A stretch of 64,000 nt of DNA from a virus. The notes under the pieces are model-generated. The model searched no databases, was not told the DNA's origin, and saw only the letters and a program-made list of their open reading frames with translations. Shown piece after piece: positions 34,021-41,967 of this stretch; position 1 is the stretch's first letter, and each line of letters begins with the position of its first letter. The position numbers and the translations under genes are program-made. The DNA lies in IMG/VR virus record IMGVR_UViG_3300044716_000140, positions 1-64,000 of that record. The stretch is one strand, 5' to 3'.

Positions 34021-34254
34021 ATGGCAAAAATAAATAATCATCCTGCATTTCCCGTGCAGGCATACGCAGGAGATCAACACACACCGAAGGTTAGACCTAA
34101 CTCTGGCATGGGAATGCGAGACTGGTTCGCTGGACGCGCACTGGAAGGCATATTGGCAAATCCAGATGAGGAGGCTATGGATGCTCCAGCGGAGGAAGTA
34201 GCTCAACTTGCATACAAGTTTGCAGACGCAATGCTGGAAGAACGGGAAAAATAA
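34021..34254 (+). CDS. Small phage protein of the MRDWFAG type
   Basis: 77 aa. The motif SGMGMRDWFAGRALEGILAN, followed by EEVAQLAYKFADAMLEERE, is found in many phage early-region proteins of unknown function (pattern G...RDWFAG.AL..........A...Y..ADA.L..R). It has a short disordered N-terminus with NHPAFPV. Gene follows the previous stop by three bases. Confidence 0.62.
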   Translation: MAKINNHPAFPVQAYAGDQHTPKVRPNSGMGMRDWFAGRALEGILANPDEEAMDAPAEEVAQLAYKFADAMLEEREK

Positions 34255-34257
34255 TTT

Positions 34258-34398
34258 ATGTCAACATCAGCAACCATTAAATTTGGAGGGCCAATGATTA
34301 TTTCAAATGGTCAATCAAAGAAGAAGCTATCGAACATGAATGTGTCGGTAGCCAAACCAAACAAAAAAACAAGCAAACTAAAATCAATAAAAAAATGA
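34258..34398 (+). CDS. Small basic protein (46 aa)
   Basis: Lys-rich and flexible (GQSKKKLSNMNVSVAKPNKK, then a Lys-rich end). Tightly packed between neighbours; its stop overlaps the next ATG (ATGA), which supports translation. Unknown function. Confidence 0.4.
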   Translation: MSTSATIKFGGPMIISNGQSKKKLSNMNVSVAKPNKKTSKLKSIKK

Positions 34399-34646
34399 GC
34401 GAGCAAACAGAACCAACAGCAGAAGGATTCAGCGAGGATCAGGTCAAGGCAATTGAACACGTCTTGAAGGACATTGACATTGACGCAGTATCAAAAGACG
34501 AAGTGTTCATTGATGTCATCAATCGTCTCAAGAGGTTCAATTTTGAGATGACAGTTGCTCTGTATCTACTCGAAAAGAAAACCATCTCGGACATGGCAAA
34601 TGCCTCCGCAGAAACACCAGCGGAAGGCGACGAGAAGCCAGAATAA
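34395..34646 (+). CDS. Small acidic helical protein
   Basis: 83 aa: FSEDQVKAIEHVLKDIDIDA and DVINRLKRFNFEMTVALYLL form helices, and both ends are acidic and disordered (TPAEGDEKPE). No family recognised. It is followed by a 73-base gap with a possible hairpin terminator. Confidence 0.4.
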   Translation: MSEQTEPTAEGFSEDQVKAIEHVLKDIDIDAVSKDEVFIDVINRLKRFNFEMTVALYLLEKKTISDMANASAETPAEGDEKPE

Positions 34647-34677
34647 ATTTAGACGTTTGGCGACGAAAATTAGTTGA

Positions 34678-34711
34678 AGTGCGTAAGTCCAATCCTCGCG
34701 CACTCATTTTT
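34678..34711 (+). terminator. Weak terminator-like hairpin
   Basis: A 6-bp stem (AGTGCG at 34678 with CGCACT at 34699) around a 15-base loop is followed by a five-T run. The loop is long and the stem short, so termination would be weak. Confidence 0.3.
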
Positions 34712-34719
34712 AAAAAACC

Positions 34720-34965
34720 ATGAGCATTATATCCGATCACGCATCCGACATGAAAGACCTGTCCCACAATTGCCCATCGTGCGGCGTTGAGTGGGTTGAC
34801 CACCGAGGCCCAACATCTCTCTGCGAGCGTCTACAAGAGTGCAAACGAGTCATTGCTGACTTGCTGCATTATGTAGAGCAACCAGACTACACACGCGACA
34901 TTGGCGAGATGGAATGTTATTTCGACACCATCGAAGACGCTGAAATTATCTTGGAGGAGTTCTAA
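34720..34965 (+). CDS. Small protein with a CxxC zinc-ribbon-like N-terminus
   Basis: 81 aa. Residues HNCPSCGVEWVDHRGPTSLC resemble a short zinc ribbon (two Cys, then His and Cys) that continues into a helix with Arg and Glu (ERLQECKRVIADLLHY). The acidic C-terminus ends in DAEIILEEF, whose coding sequence contains the Shine-Dalgarno GGAGG for the next gene. Related short proteins occur in many phage early regions. Function unknown. Confidence 0.5.
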   Translation: MSIISDHASDMKDLSHNCPSCGVEWVDHRGPTSLCERLQECKRVIADLLHYVEQPDYTRDIGEMECYFDTIEDAEIILEEF

Positions 34966-35189
34966 TGGATTTTGATACACGAACACTAAAAATAGCAGTG
35001 ATACCAAAAGGCGAAAAAATATTTAACAATCAGGTTACGCAAGTTGAAATTGTTGACGAAGCTGCCGGAGAATATGTGGAGGTTTCTAAATGCAGTGAAA
35101 GTTATGATGGGAAAATTGGAATATGCAAATATGAATGGCCCGCAATTCGCGCAGCAATAGACAAGATGTTAAAGGAGTGCCGAGACTAA
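34965..35189 (+). CDS. Small hypothetical protein
   Basis: 74 aa with a good GGAG Shine-Dalgarno upstream (GGAGGAGTTCTAATG). Predicted beta-rich start (TLKIAVIPKGEKIFNNQVTQ) and a helix at the end (WPAIRAAIDKMLKEC). It overlaps its neighbours by one base at each end. No family recognised. Confidence 0.45.
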   Translation: MDFDTRTLKIAVIPKGEKIFNNQVTQVEIVDEAAGEYVEVSKCSESYDGKIGICKYEWPAIRAAIDKMLKECRD

Positions 35190-35356
35190 TGGACACCATC
35201 AAAAATTCGGAGTGGAGCAGGAACGGCAAGGGCGATGATGAGCGTCCTATGGATCGTAAAAAGTTTCGTTCAAACTTTGACGAAATAGATTGGTCTGCTC
35301 ATCGCAAAAGCAAGTCAGAAGACATAGTTCCATACGAAGACGACCGCAGAGCCTGA
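35189..35356 (+). CDS. Small charged hypothetical protein
   Basis: 55 aa from the ATG at 35189, which has AAGGAG 13 bases upstream and overlaps the previous stop; an earlier in-frame ATG at 35135 lies inside that gene. Rich in Asp, Arg and Lys (SRNGKGDDERPMDRKKFRS). No fold is evident. The 241 bases that follow hold no supported gene; they contain T-runs and a frame in phase with the next gene but with poor coding character. Confidence 0.4.
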   Translation: MDTIKNSEWSRNGKGDDERPMDRKKFRSNFDEIDWSAHRKSKSEDIVPYEDDRRA

Positions 35357-35597
35357 TTTGATCAGCGTTTGCGAGCGTCAATCTTTTTTTACAATTATTT
35401 TTCTACGCTGAAAAAAATTGTTGCGCAGTGTTTATGCGGTTCTGCGAGCATTGATGTCCGCAGATGTAGATTCCATGTGGTTCTACGGGTTTGAAAAAAA
35501 GTTTAAAAAAAACTTTACATCGAAAAGCCGTGCTGTAGTTTTGATTTCAAGCAGACGGCACAACGCCAGAAGCGCAATAAATAAATACATACATACA

Positions 35598-35813
35598 ATG
35601 AATCCACTACTAAACGAAATCCACGATCTGTTCGCATTCCAGCTCAAGCAAGCACAGCGGCATGATCTCGACGAAATCCGAATCACAGTGCCTCGCGCAA
35701 AATCGTTCTGCAATGCAATCCGAATTGCCAAGCACCATGAACGGGTTAGTAAAGAATCGCATCCAGCAAGAATCTTCCACAACTGGGCAACAGTTCAGAT
35801 GTCCGCAAAATGA
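35598..35813 (+). CDS. Small helical hypothetical protein
   Basis: 71 aa from the ATG at 35598, preceded by the AAATAAATACATACATACA type of leader that recurs in this genome; the longer in-frame start at 35418 would include a low-complexity Phe/Lys stretch. The protein is basic and helical (EIHDLFAFQLKQAQRHDLDE). It precedes the RecT-like gene. Unknown function. Confidence 0.45.
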   Translation: MNPLLNEIHDLFAFQLKQAQRHDLDEIRITVPRAKSFCNAIRIAKHHERVSKESHPARIFHNWATVQMSAK

Positions 35814-35953
35814 GTGCTGAATTCGCAGTCACTTTATTCTTGCTCTGCATTGGAAGCTGCTATGCTTGCTTCCGATTGGGGCAAGAAAATGTCCTTCATC
35901 AATTCCGCAATTATTGCGACAAACAAGACCAAAACAAAACAACCAAAAAATAA
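35810..35953 (+). CDS. 47-residue membrane-anchored protein
   Basis: An N-terminal hydrophobic helix (EFAVTLFLLCIGSCYACF) followed by a short charged tail (RNYCDKQDQNKTTKK). The start overlaps the previous stop. Unknown function. Confidence 0.4.
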   Translation: MSAEFAVTLFLLCIGSCYACFRLGQENVLHQFRNYCDKQDQNKTTKK

Positions 35954-35959
35954 ATACAT

Positions 35960-36742
35960 ATGAGTAACGCAATCGTAGTTCACAACCAGTCCGTGTCGGA
36001 CATCGAAACAATGGCAAAAGCCATTACCAAGTCTGGCCTGTTCGGGATCAAATCTCCAGAGCAAGCAGTAGCACTTATGCTTGTTGCTCAAAGCGAAGGC
36101 AGGCATCCTGCTAGCGTAGCCAGCGAGTTTGACATCATCCAAGGTCGTCCTGCATTGAAGTCACAAGCCGCACTGGCTCGCTTCCAAGCAGCAGGCGGCA
36201 AGATTCAATGGACAAGCCGAGGGCCAAGCAAATGCTCCGCGAAGTTCGCTCACGCTCAAGGTGGAGAGCTTGAGATAACTTGGACAATGGAACGCGCAAA
36301 TGCCGCTGGACTCACTGGCAAGGCAACATGGCGGCAGTATCCAGACCAAATGCTTTCCGCTCGCGTTGTCGCTGAAGGTGTACGTGCAGTATTTCCTGCC
36401 TGCTTGAATGGAGTCTACCTTGCTGAAGAGGTGCAGGACTTCGACAGCAAGCCAACAAACATTAGGACATCAGCACCAGTTGTCATAAAGGAAGCAACAC
36501 CAGTTGCGGTTGAGATGGTGTCTATCGAGGACGCTCCAGAAATCTCGTGGGACGCTGGAAACTGGTATGATGGCATCAAGGCAAAAATTGACCCTGTTGC
36601 AGATGCTGCGACTCGTTTCCTTGCTGCTAAGGGACAACTCACAGATGGACAATCATGGACTGACCTTGGTGAAGGCGCATACCGCCAACGCATTTTGGAA
36701 GCAACTGACAAGTTCATCGCTGCTTTGGAGGCATTCAAATGA
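35960..36742 (+). CDS. RecT-like single-strand annealing protein
   Basis: 260 aa. The first 160 residues follow the RecT-type pattern: MAKAITKSGLFGIKSPEQAV, LMLVAQSEGRHPASVASEFD, then IIQGRPALKSQAALARFQAA and WTSRGPSKCSAKFAHAQGGE, a middle of WTMERANAAGLTGKATWRQY, and MLSARVVAEGVRAVFPACLN. Such proteins bind single-stranded DNA and anneal complementary strands for recombination-dependent replication. The C-terminal 90 residues are helical and less conserved. It overlaps the nuclease gene by four bases, the classical exonuclease/annealing-protein pairing, in the reverse order of the lambda-type arrangement. Confidence 0.75.
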   Translation: MSNAIVVHNQSVSDIETMAKAITKSGLFGIKSPEQAVALMLVAQSEGRHPASVASEFDIIQGRPALKSQAALARFQAAGGKIQWTSRGPSKCSAKFAHAQGGELEITWTMERANAAGLTGKATWRQYPDQMLSARVVAEGVRAVFPACLNGVYLAEEVQDFDSKPTNIRTSAPVVIKEATPVAVEMVSIEDAPEISWDAGNWYDGIKAKIDPVADAATRFLAAKGQLTDGQSWTDLGEGAYRQRILEATDKFIAALEAFK

Positions 36743-37752
36743 TCCGTCACTCATCACTGCCTAAGTTAGAACAGTGCGCTTGCTACGAATCCGCTGGAGG
36801 TGACTCTCCAGCGGCAGCAAGAGGCACACGGATGGACGAGGCATTCCGCTTCGCGCTATCTGGAGACGCAAGCAAACTTGACGCTCTGGAGCATGGCGAA
36901 AAGATGGCAGTTGATTGGGCAGTCAACCAAGTGCGTTTAATTGCTGAAGGCGAAATTATCATCTCAGAGGAATCTGAACTCAAAGTTCAAACACCGGGAC
37001 TTGAGCATATCGGAACAGAGGATTCACGCATCCCATCGAAATGCATGAGCCTTGATCTAAAGTCAGGTCAAATCCATGATTACTTTTCGCAGATGGCGGC
37101 ATACGCATATGGCAATATGGAACGCGACTTTGCTCCAGAATGGACTTGCCGCTTGTTGTTCTGCGATCAAAGACGTGTGGTGACACATACGTTTACATAC
37201 GAGCAAGCGAAGATGGTTGTAGAAAACATTCTGGAGGCCGTTGCCGATCCAGAGAAGAAACCAACTCCGTGTGAATATTGTGGCTGGTGTAAAAATAAAG
37301 AAGAGTGCCTTGCACTTGGCAAGGCAGCATCCGAGACACTGGAGATCGTTGATAGCGATTTAAAAGCCAACCTCGCGCAACTGAAGAAGTATCTGGCAGA
37401 CTCGCCAGAAACGCTCGCGGCATTTATTACAAAGGCAACAATCTTTAATGATGAGTTGGTAGATTGGGCAAGGGAACTTGCAAAGGAAAAACTTTTCGAT
37501 GGCGAAGAAATACCCGGTTACAAGTTGCAGAAAGTCAAAGGAACAGATTACATAGATCCAACTCAAGTTGCCAGAGCGTTGTCAACATCTGGAGCAACGA
37601 TGCAGGAAGTTGTTAAGTTCCTCGGAGATAAAGTAAAAGCATTAGATATGCGAGATTTTCTTGACAATCGTCAATGCGATTTTCAATTTGATGTCATTCA
37701 AGGAAAAGGATATACTAAATTAACTACAGACAAGAAAAAGAAGCACAATTAA
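36739..37752 (+). CDS. RecB/Cas4-like PD-(D/E)XK exonuclease partner
   Basis: 337 aa. The nuclease core is seen as EHIGTEDSR (Asp), then MSLDLKSGQI (D-x-K motif) and YFSQMAAYAYG, the usual QxxxYA helix. A Cys cluster follows (CEYCGWCKNKEEC) as in DUF2800- and Cas4-like nucleases, where it may bind an iron-sulphur cluster or metal. The spacing between the first Asp and the DLK motif is shorter than usual. The C-terminal 120 residues are helical with Lys at the end. The gene starts four bases within the end of the RecT-like gene, so resection and annealing functions are coupled. Confidence 0.72.
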   Translation: MIRHSSLPKLEQCACYESAGGDSPAAARGTRMDEAFRFALSGDASKLDALEHGEKMAVDWAVNQVRLIAEGEIIISEESELKVQTPGLEHIGTEDSRIPSKCMSLDLKSGQIHDYFSQMAAYAYGNMERDFAPEWTCRLLFCDQRRVVTHTFTYEQAKMVVENILEAVADPEKKPTPCEYCGWCKNKEECLALGKAASETLEIVDSDLKANLAQLKKYLADSPETLAAFITKATIFNDELVDWARELAKEKLFDGEEIPGYKLQKVKGTDYIDPTQVARALSTSGATMQEVVKFLGDKVKALDMRDFLDNRQCDFQFDVIQGKGYTKLTTDKKKKHN

Positions 37753-37771
37753 TAAATAAATACATAAATAC

Positions 37772-38065
37772 ATGAATATCAGACAACGAAATAAATGGCT
37801 TGATGGTTTTAATCTCCGCATTAAAACTCAAGAAGAATGGATTGAAGACATTATGAAAGTGCCAGCATATGCTCGCGCATTAGTTGCTCGCATGATCTGG
37901 TGGGACTATGCCAGCGAAAAGTTGAGCAAGGACAAATGGGAAAAGTTTGACCAGTTCCTTGTTCCTCCATACGACGATGTATCTCCACGAGCATTGATCA
38001 ATGGATTGATAATTTGCGGATACACTAAAGACCGCGCCAATACCAGAGTAAGGAGGGCAGCATGA
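37772..38065 (+). CDS. Small helical hypothetical protein
   Basis: 97 aa, mostly helical and basic (RQRNKWLDGFNLRIKTQEEW; LVARMIWWDYASEKLSKDKW), overlapping the next gene by four bases. Its last codons include GTAAGGAGGGC, the Shine-Dalgarno for the gene that follows. No family recognised; early-region context. Confidence 0.45.
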   Translation: MNIRQRNKWLDGFNLRIKTQEEWIEDIMKVPAYARALVARMIWWDYASEKLSKDKWEKFDQFLVPPYDDVSPRALINGLIICGYTKDRANTRVRRAA

Positions 38066-38196
38066 ACATATATCAAAAAATTTGGTTTGATTATTACAAA
38101 ACATTTAACGCAGATGAAAAATATAAAAAATATGACAAATTTTTATATGATTATTTAGTAAAAAATTCTAATTCAGATAAAAGGAGGACAAAATGA
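38062..38196 (+). CDS. 44-residue Tyr/Lys-rich protein
   Basis: High Tyr and Lys content (WFDYYKTFNADEKYKKYD). A strong GGAGGGC Shine-Dalgarno precedes the ATG and its own stop overlaps the next ATG, which supports translation. The gene is markedly AT-rich compared with both neighbours. Unknown function. Confidence 0.45.
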   Translation: MNIYQKIWFDYYKTFNADEKYKKYDKFLYDYLVKNSNSDKRRTK

Positions 38197-38495
38197 TGGG
38201 CGGTTACAATCTCAAGGAAGCTGGATGCGCCAAAGTCATCGATAACACTCCCGATGACTGGAAGGAAGCAACGCTTGCAATCATAAAGGCAATGGCATCC
38301 AGCGGCATGACATTCCATGCAGAAGATGTCCGCAAGCTCGCTGGTGATCCACCTAACCATCCAAACGCATTCGGTGCTATATTCAATGTAGCGCAACGAT
38401 TGAAGTTGATCGTCCGTGTTGGTGACATAATCGCCAAACGCGACAACGCACACGCAAGGAGAATTTCGCTTTACAAAGGCGCACGTTACGCTTAG
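38193..38495 (+). CDS. Small HTH-type replication-region protein
   Basis: 100 aa. The core FHAEDVRKLAGDPPNHPNAF, then GAIFNVAQRLKLIVRVGDII and HARRISLYKGARYA, matches the pattern of phage proteins of unknown function near replication genes (..DVR.L.G.PP.HPN..GA....A....LI..VG.......HAR....Y). It has an AAGGAGG Shine-Dalgarno. A double-stranded-DNA-binding role as a small winged-helix protein is inferred. ATGATG offers two adjacent starts. Confidence 0.55.
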   Translation: MMGGYNLKEAGCAKVIDNTPDDWKEATLAIIKAMASSGMTFHAEDVRKLAGDPPNHPNAFGAIFNVAQRLKLIVRVGDIIAKRDNAHARRISLYKGARYA

Positions 38496-38559
38496 ATTAG
38501 TGTAGCTTCAGTTGAAGCGCATCGCTTAGAACCCGATGTCAAAAACACCCAAACAATTT

Positions 38560-38616
38560 CCCTCGCCTCATGGCATTGTCGTTTGATAATGCGGTTCTAC
38601 TTGAGGCGAGGGTTTT
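38560..38616 (+). terminator. Strong terminator with nested hairpin
   Basis: A perfect 11-bp stem (CCCTCGCCTCA at 38560-38570 with TGAGGCGAGGG at 38602-38612) is followed by TTTTCTTTT. The 31-base loop holds a second perfect 5-bp hairpin (GCATT...AATGC). It separates the early small-gene operon from the replication initiator gene. The two-stem form may also act as a stable 3' end. Confidence 0.72.
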
Positions 38617-38624
38617 CTTTTATT

Positions 38625-39437
38625 ATGCAGTTTAAAATAGAACAATACGAGAGATGCCAGACAATGGCAGAAGGATCAATCGAGGATCACTTGATTGGAA
38701 TTACCAAACCGACAATTGATCGGTTATTGAAGATGGACAATCCCGGCGATTGTATCGCGCTTTACACATTTTACGCCTACACTCGCAAGTGGCAGAAAAA
38801 CACGGCAGTTCATGCAACATCAGATTATGCCATGACTGGTCTTCAGTGGGGTCGAGATAAGTTCACAAAAGCAAAAGCTCAACTCAAGGAAGCTGGATTC
38901 ATTGAGGATGTCCAACGCAAGGATGCCAGCGGTAAAGTTATCGGTTGGTATGTCGGAGTTCGCTTTGCACAGAACGCAACTCTTGGCAATTTCCATGTTG
39001 CAGAGCTACCAGAAAACCACCCTACGGGTTTCCCACAGGGTGGTGAATCCACACTGTGGAAAAACCGCACCCAAATACCTATTACTAATAACAAAATACC
39101 TAATACTAATAATGAAATACCTAATAATATAGAAACACAGCAGGATTTATTACCTTTACCAACTGGTAAAGGCAATAAACCCACCAAGGCAACACTTAAA
39201 AAACCAGAGTCAGTTTCTCAACAAGTTTGGAATGATTTCCTCACACTCCGCAAAGCTAAACGCGCACCACTTACAGAAACCGCATTGAACATGATTGAAA
39301 AAGAATCTGAAATTGCAGGCTTGACACTCAATGACGCTCTGACAGAATGCGTCACCCGTGGATGGCAATCATTCAAAGCTGACTGGGTAAAACCCAAGCA
39401 GCAACAGGTTGAGATGACATACTCGCGGGCTTGCTAA
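38625..39437 (+). CDS. Replication initiator-like HTH protein
   Basis: 270 aa from the ATG at 38625; the in-frame ATG at 38583 lies inside the terminator. The N-terminal winged-helix region includes MTGLQWGRDKFTKAKAQLKE and AGFIEDVQRKDASGKVIGWY, as in phage replication (O-like or DnaD-like) proteins. A low-complexity linker of Thr/Asn/Pro repeats (ITNNKIPNTNNEIPNNIET) follows. The C-terminal domain (VWNDFLTLRKAKRAPLTETA, then LTECVTRGWQSFKADWV) is common to helicase-recruiting proteins. It would bring the adjacent DnaB-type helicase to the phage origin. Confidence 0.7.
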   Translation: MQFKIEQYERCQTMAEGSIEDHLIGITKPTIDRLLKMDNPGDCIALYTFYAYTRKWQKNTAVHATSDYAMTGLQWGRDKFTKAKAQLKEAGFIEDVQRKDASGKVIGWYVGVRFAQNATLGNFHVAELPENHPTGFPQGGESTLWKNRTQIPITNNKIPNTNNEIPNNIETQQDLLPLPTGKGNKPTKATLKKPESVSQQVWNDFLTLRKAKRAPLTETALNMIEKESEIAGLTLNDALTECVTRGWQSFKADWVKPKQQQVEMTYSRAC

Positions 39438-39444
39438 TACATAT

Positions 39445-40737
39445 ATGAAATCACTACCTATCGCCATCACCGCAGAGAAAGCTGCACTATCACTAATCGC
39501 AATCGATCCAGAGGTTCTACCGCACCTTGCATGGAACGCTGATCTATTCGCTCTGGAGCAGCACAAGCTGATCTTCAAGGCACTGGAGAGGGTTTACCAG
39601 CGGACAGGCAGCACAAACGCACTGGGAGCAATCTCTGACCTCGAAACCACTGGCAAGCTCAACTCCGCTGGAGGAAAGGAAGGAGTCATCGAAGTTCTCA
39701 AGACAATCCTGCTCGCGCCGGGAGCTATGTGCGTTGAGACAGCAGCGGATTACCGCTCGCAGTTGCTCAAAGCAAAAGGATACCGCGATGCTATCAAGAC
39801 ATGGGAAGAAGCGCATGACGATGTTTGCGCCATGCGAGCTGACCTTCCAGCAATCGCTGATGCACTGGCTAATGCAATCCAGCCAGAAACCAATTCAAAG
39901 AGCGTAAAGGAGCATTTAAGCGATTTCCTTGACGATTTAGAAAACAAGTCACCACTGGAAAACTTTGCCACTGGAATTCCAAAGGTTGACAAACTGCTCG
40001 GTGGTGGAATGCGTCGAGGTGAAATGCTCGTTGTCGGAGCGCAGACCAGCGGAGGTAAGTCAATCCTATTGTATCAGGCGGCACTCAACGCGCTACTGGA
40101 GGGAAAATCGGTAACGATATTCTCTCTCGAAATGCCAGCGAAATCTATCCTGCAACGAATGGCTTGCAATCTGATCGGAAAGACAATCGTTCCAATGCGT
40201 GAGATCAATGCAGTGTCAGACTGGAAGACAGTTGCCAGCGCGAAAGACATATCAAATGCAATTGAGCAATTGATGAAGATGAACCTCACGATTCGCGACG
40301 ATATGTCCGAGGTTGGCGAGATCATCGCAGAGGCTCAACGTCTCGCTTCACTTGGCAAGGCAGACGTAATTGTGGTCGATTACCTACAAATTGTAACGAT
40401 GCCTAACGCCGACAATAGAGAGCAGGCAGTGAGTGAACTATCACGTAGACTGAAGCTGACGGCACTCAAGGCAAACTCCGTGGTCTTGACGGCATCGCAA
40501 CTCAACGACGATGGCGCAGTGCGTGAGTCACGCGCAATCGGACACCACACAGATTTCCTGCTCATAATCTCGCATCCTGACGATAAAAAGAAAGAGCCTG
40601 CTGGCTACCGCAAAACAGCACAAGCGCAACCAACGTCACGGATCAGGATAGACAAGAATCGCCGAGGACAACGAGACGTGTTCGTGCCAGTGAAAATGCG
40701 CGGAGAAATTTCACGCTTCGAGGAAATCCATGAATAA
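39445..40737 (+). CDS. dnaB: Replicative DnaB-type helicase
   Basis: 430 aa. The N-terminal domain (EKAALSLIAIDPEVLPHLAW) is the DnaB N-terminal helical bundle, shorter than in bacterial DnaB. The RecA-like domain has Walker A (GAQTSGGKSILL, near residue 193), the SLEMP motif, Walker B (VIVVDYLQIV, near residue 310) and the SRRLK...VVLTASQLNDD motif, with a C-terminal IRIDKNRRGQRD arginine-rich end. It unwinds DNA in front of the replisome as a hexameric ring, 5'-3'. The gene follows the initiator-like gene by seven bases. Symbol by function only. Confidence 0.87.
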   Translation: MKSLPIAITAEKAALSLIAIDPEVLPHLAWNADLFALEQHKLIFKALERVYQRTGSTNALGAISDLETTGKLNSAGGKEGVIEVLKTILLAPGAMCVETAADYRSQLLKAKGYRDAIKTWEEAHDDVCAMRADLPAIADALANAIQPETNSKSVKEHLSDFLDDLENKSPLENFATGIPKVDKLLGGGMRRGEMLVVGAQTSGGKSILLYQAALNALLEGKSVTIFSLEMPAKSILQRMACNLIGKTIVPMREINAVSDWKTVASAKDISNAIEQLMKMNLTIRDDMSEVGEIIAEAQRLASLGKADVIVVDYLQIVTMPNADNREQAVSELSRRLKLTALKANSVVLTASQLNDDGAVRESRAIGHHTDFLLIISHPDDKKKEPAGYRKTAQAQPTSRIRIDKNRRGQRDVFVPVKMRGEISRFEEIHE

Positions 40738-40975
40738 AGATCACGCATACGAGCATTGTCTCATGCTCCTTGAAACGAGCATTGGAATCTGGGAGAACCG
40801 CATCCAGTCTCGATTTGCGCTTGCTGAGAAAAACTACCAAGAGGCAAGAAAAATATATGAAAAAAATTTCAGCGAGTCTGCAAGCGGTTCAGCGGAAATC
40901 GAAGACCGCAAACCCAGTATTGATGCGGTTGCGGAGTGGGATGCTTTTTTTGAAAATAATGTTGACCCGTTTTAG
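40730..40975 (+). CDS. Small hypothetical protein
   Basis: 81 aa, overlapping the helicase end by eight bases. Helical and acidic (EHCLMLLETSIGIWENRIQS; ENNVDPF end). No recognised family. The 59 bases after it contain only an AT-rich leader. Confidence 0.42.
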   Translation: MNKDHAYEHCLMLLETSIGIWENRIQSRFALAEKNYQEARKIYEKNFSESASGSAEIEDRKPSIDAVAEWDAFFENNVDPF

Positions 40976-41034
40976 CAATGCTGTAGATTCATTCGTGTTC
41001 AATAAAAACATTCATTCACAATCAATAAATATAT

Positions 41035-41250
41035 ATGACAATCACAATGACACCACTGGCTGAAAGACTGATGGAAGAATTCCCAGAAGACTTCCAAGAA
41101 GGCGCGGATGCTCAAGACAAGATCGAGCAAGGACTGGATGGAGGAGAACGCGCCAAGGCAATTTGGGCAATCGTTGAAGAAAACACCGAAGACGCACTAT
41201 CACCAAAAGACTTTGCGTTCTGGATCGGACAAGGCTATGGAACAATCTAA
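41035..41250 (+). CDS. Small hypothetical protein
   Basis: 71 aa, acidic, helical (PLAERLMEEFPEDFQEGADA; KAIWAIVEENTEDALSPKDF). It follows a 59-base AT-rich leader ending AAATATATATG with no Shine-Dalgarno; a second in-frame ATG lies four codons downstream. It overlaps the next gene in another frame. Unknown function. Confidence 0.42.
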   Translation: MTITMTPLAERLMEEFPEDFQEGADAQDKIEQGLDGGERAKAIWAIVEENTEDALSPKDFAFWIGQGYGTI

Positions 41251-41419
41251 ACCTAACCCCGGCAGCAAAGCAGCAATCGAGCAAGGTTGCACTTGTCCTG
41301 TCATGGATAACGAATATGGCGCAGGCTACATGGGGATGGAGGGAGTATTCATTTACTCAGCAGGATGCAAGCTCCACAAGTCGGACAATAATTTAAACAA
41401 ACAAGACAATGACAATTGA
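41237..41419 (+). CDS. Small CxC-type phage protein
   Basis: 60 aa from the ATG at 41237. Residues NPGSKAAIEQGCTCPVMDN, GAGYMGMEGVFIYSAGCKLH match a short phage protein pattern NPGSK.AI.QGCTCP..DN....GY.G..G.F.Y...C.LH that occurs in many phages with unknown function, probably a metal-binding fold. A longer in-frame start at 41108 lies inside the previous gene. Confidence 0.6.
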   Translation: MEQSKPNPGSKAAIEQGCTCPVMDNEYGAGYMGMEGVFIYSAGCKLHKSDNNLNKQDNDN

Positions 41420-41606
41420 ATGCGCACAAGAAAATGGTTTCGTGCCGCTAACTAATGGCTATAAACTTCCACGGGAGAAGTGGATGATGGATAATGCCAT
41501 TAAGGACGCGCAACGAAATAACAAAGAAGTTTGCCTCATCTCAACCAACGAAGGCGTTGAAATCTGGCAGAAACCAAAAAACAAACTAGCAACAGAACAA
41601 GAATAA
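41409..41606 (+). CDS. Small hypothetical protein
   Basis: 65 aa, overlapping the previous gene by 11 bases. Contains VPLTNGYKLPREKWMMDN, then a KEVCLISTNEGVEIW strand. It lies between two small conserved phage genes. Unknown function. Confidence 0.42.
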   Translation: MTIECAQENGFVPLTNGYKLPREKWMMDNAIKDAQRNNKEVCLISTNEGVEIWQKPKNKLATEQE

Positions 41607-41608
41607 AT

Positions 41609-41884
41609 ATGGAATACGATAACACTAATCGCGGATCGCTCTTCAAAAACGACCGCAAGGAACAGGATAGTCACTCCGATTACAATGGCAGCATCAACAT
41701 TGAAGGTGTAGAATACTACATCAACGCATGGATCAAGGAATCCAAGAAAGACGGCAAGAAGTTCTTCAGCCTATCAGTTAAGCCAAAAGCTAATCAAAAC
41801 GCGCCACAGGCCAAATCTGCGCCAGCAAAGGCTAAATACGAAGGACGCAAGAAAGACGAAGAAGGCGACGATATTCCATTCTGA
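41609..41884 (+). CDS. SSB-like single-stranded DNA-binding candidate
   Basis: 91 aa. The N-terminus (NTNRGSLFKNDRKEQDS, DYNGSINIEGVEYYINAWIK, KKFFSLSVKPK) is the pattern of a widespread phage protein with a five-stranded OB-type fold. The C-terminus is disordered and ends in Asp/Glu-rich residues and the tip DDIPF, the hallmark of bacterial SSB tails that bind partner proteins. A ssDNA-binding role is inferred from the tail and from the neighbouring replication genes; the length is shorter than a typical SSB. Confidence 0.62.
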   Translation: MEYDNTNRGSLFKNDRKEQDSHSDYNGSINIEGVEYYINAWIKESKKDGKKFFSLSVKPKANQNAPQAKSAPAKAKYEGRKKDEEGDDIPF

Positions 41885-41967
41885 TTGGAAAATCGCGCAC
41901 GGCAGATAATAATGGATGCAGTGTTCGCATTTGACTCCTTCGCGCTACATATTATCAATATATGTAG

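Noticed and set aside
38497-38545. tRNA gene suggested by D-arm and anticodon-like sequence
   Set aside because: No T-arm (no TTCGA-type loop) and no matching acceptor strand follow; the anticodon stem has a mismatch. Kept only as a low-interest tRNA-like relic.
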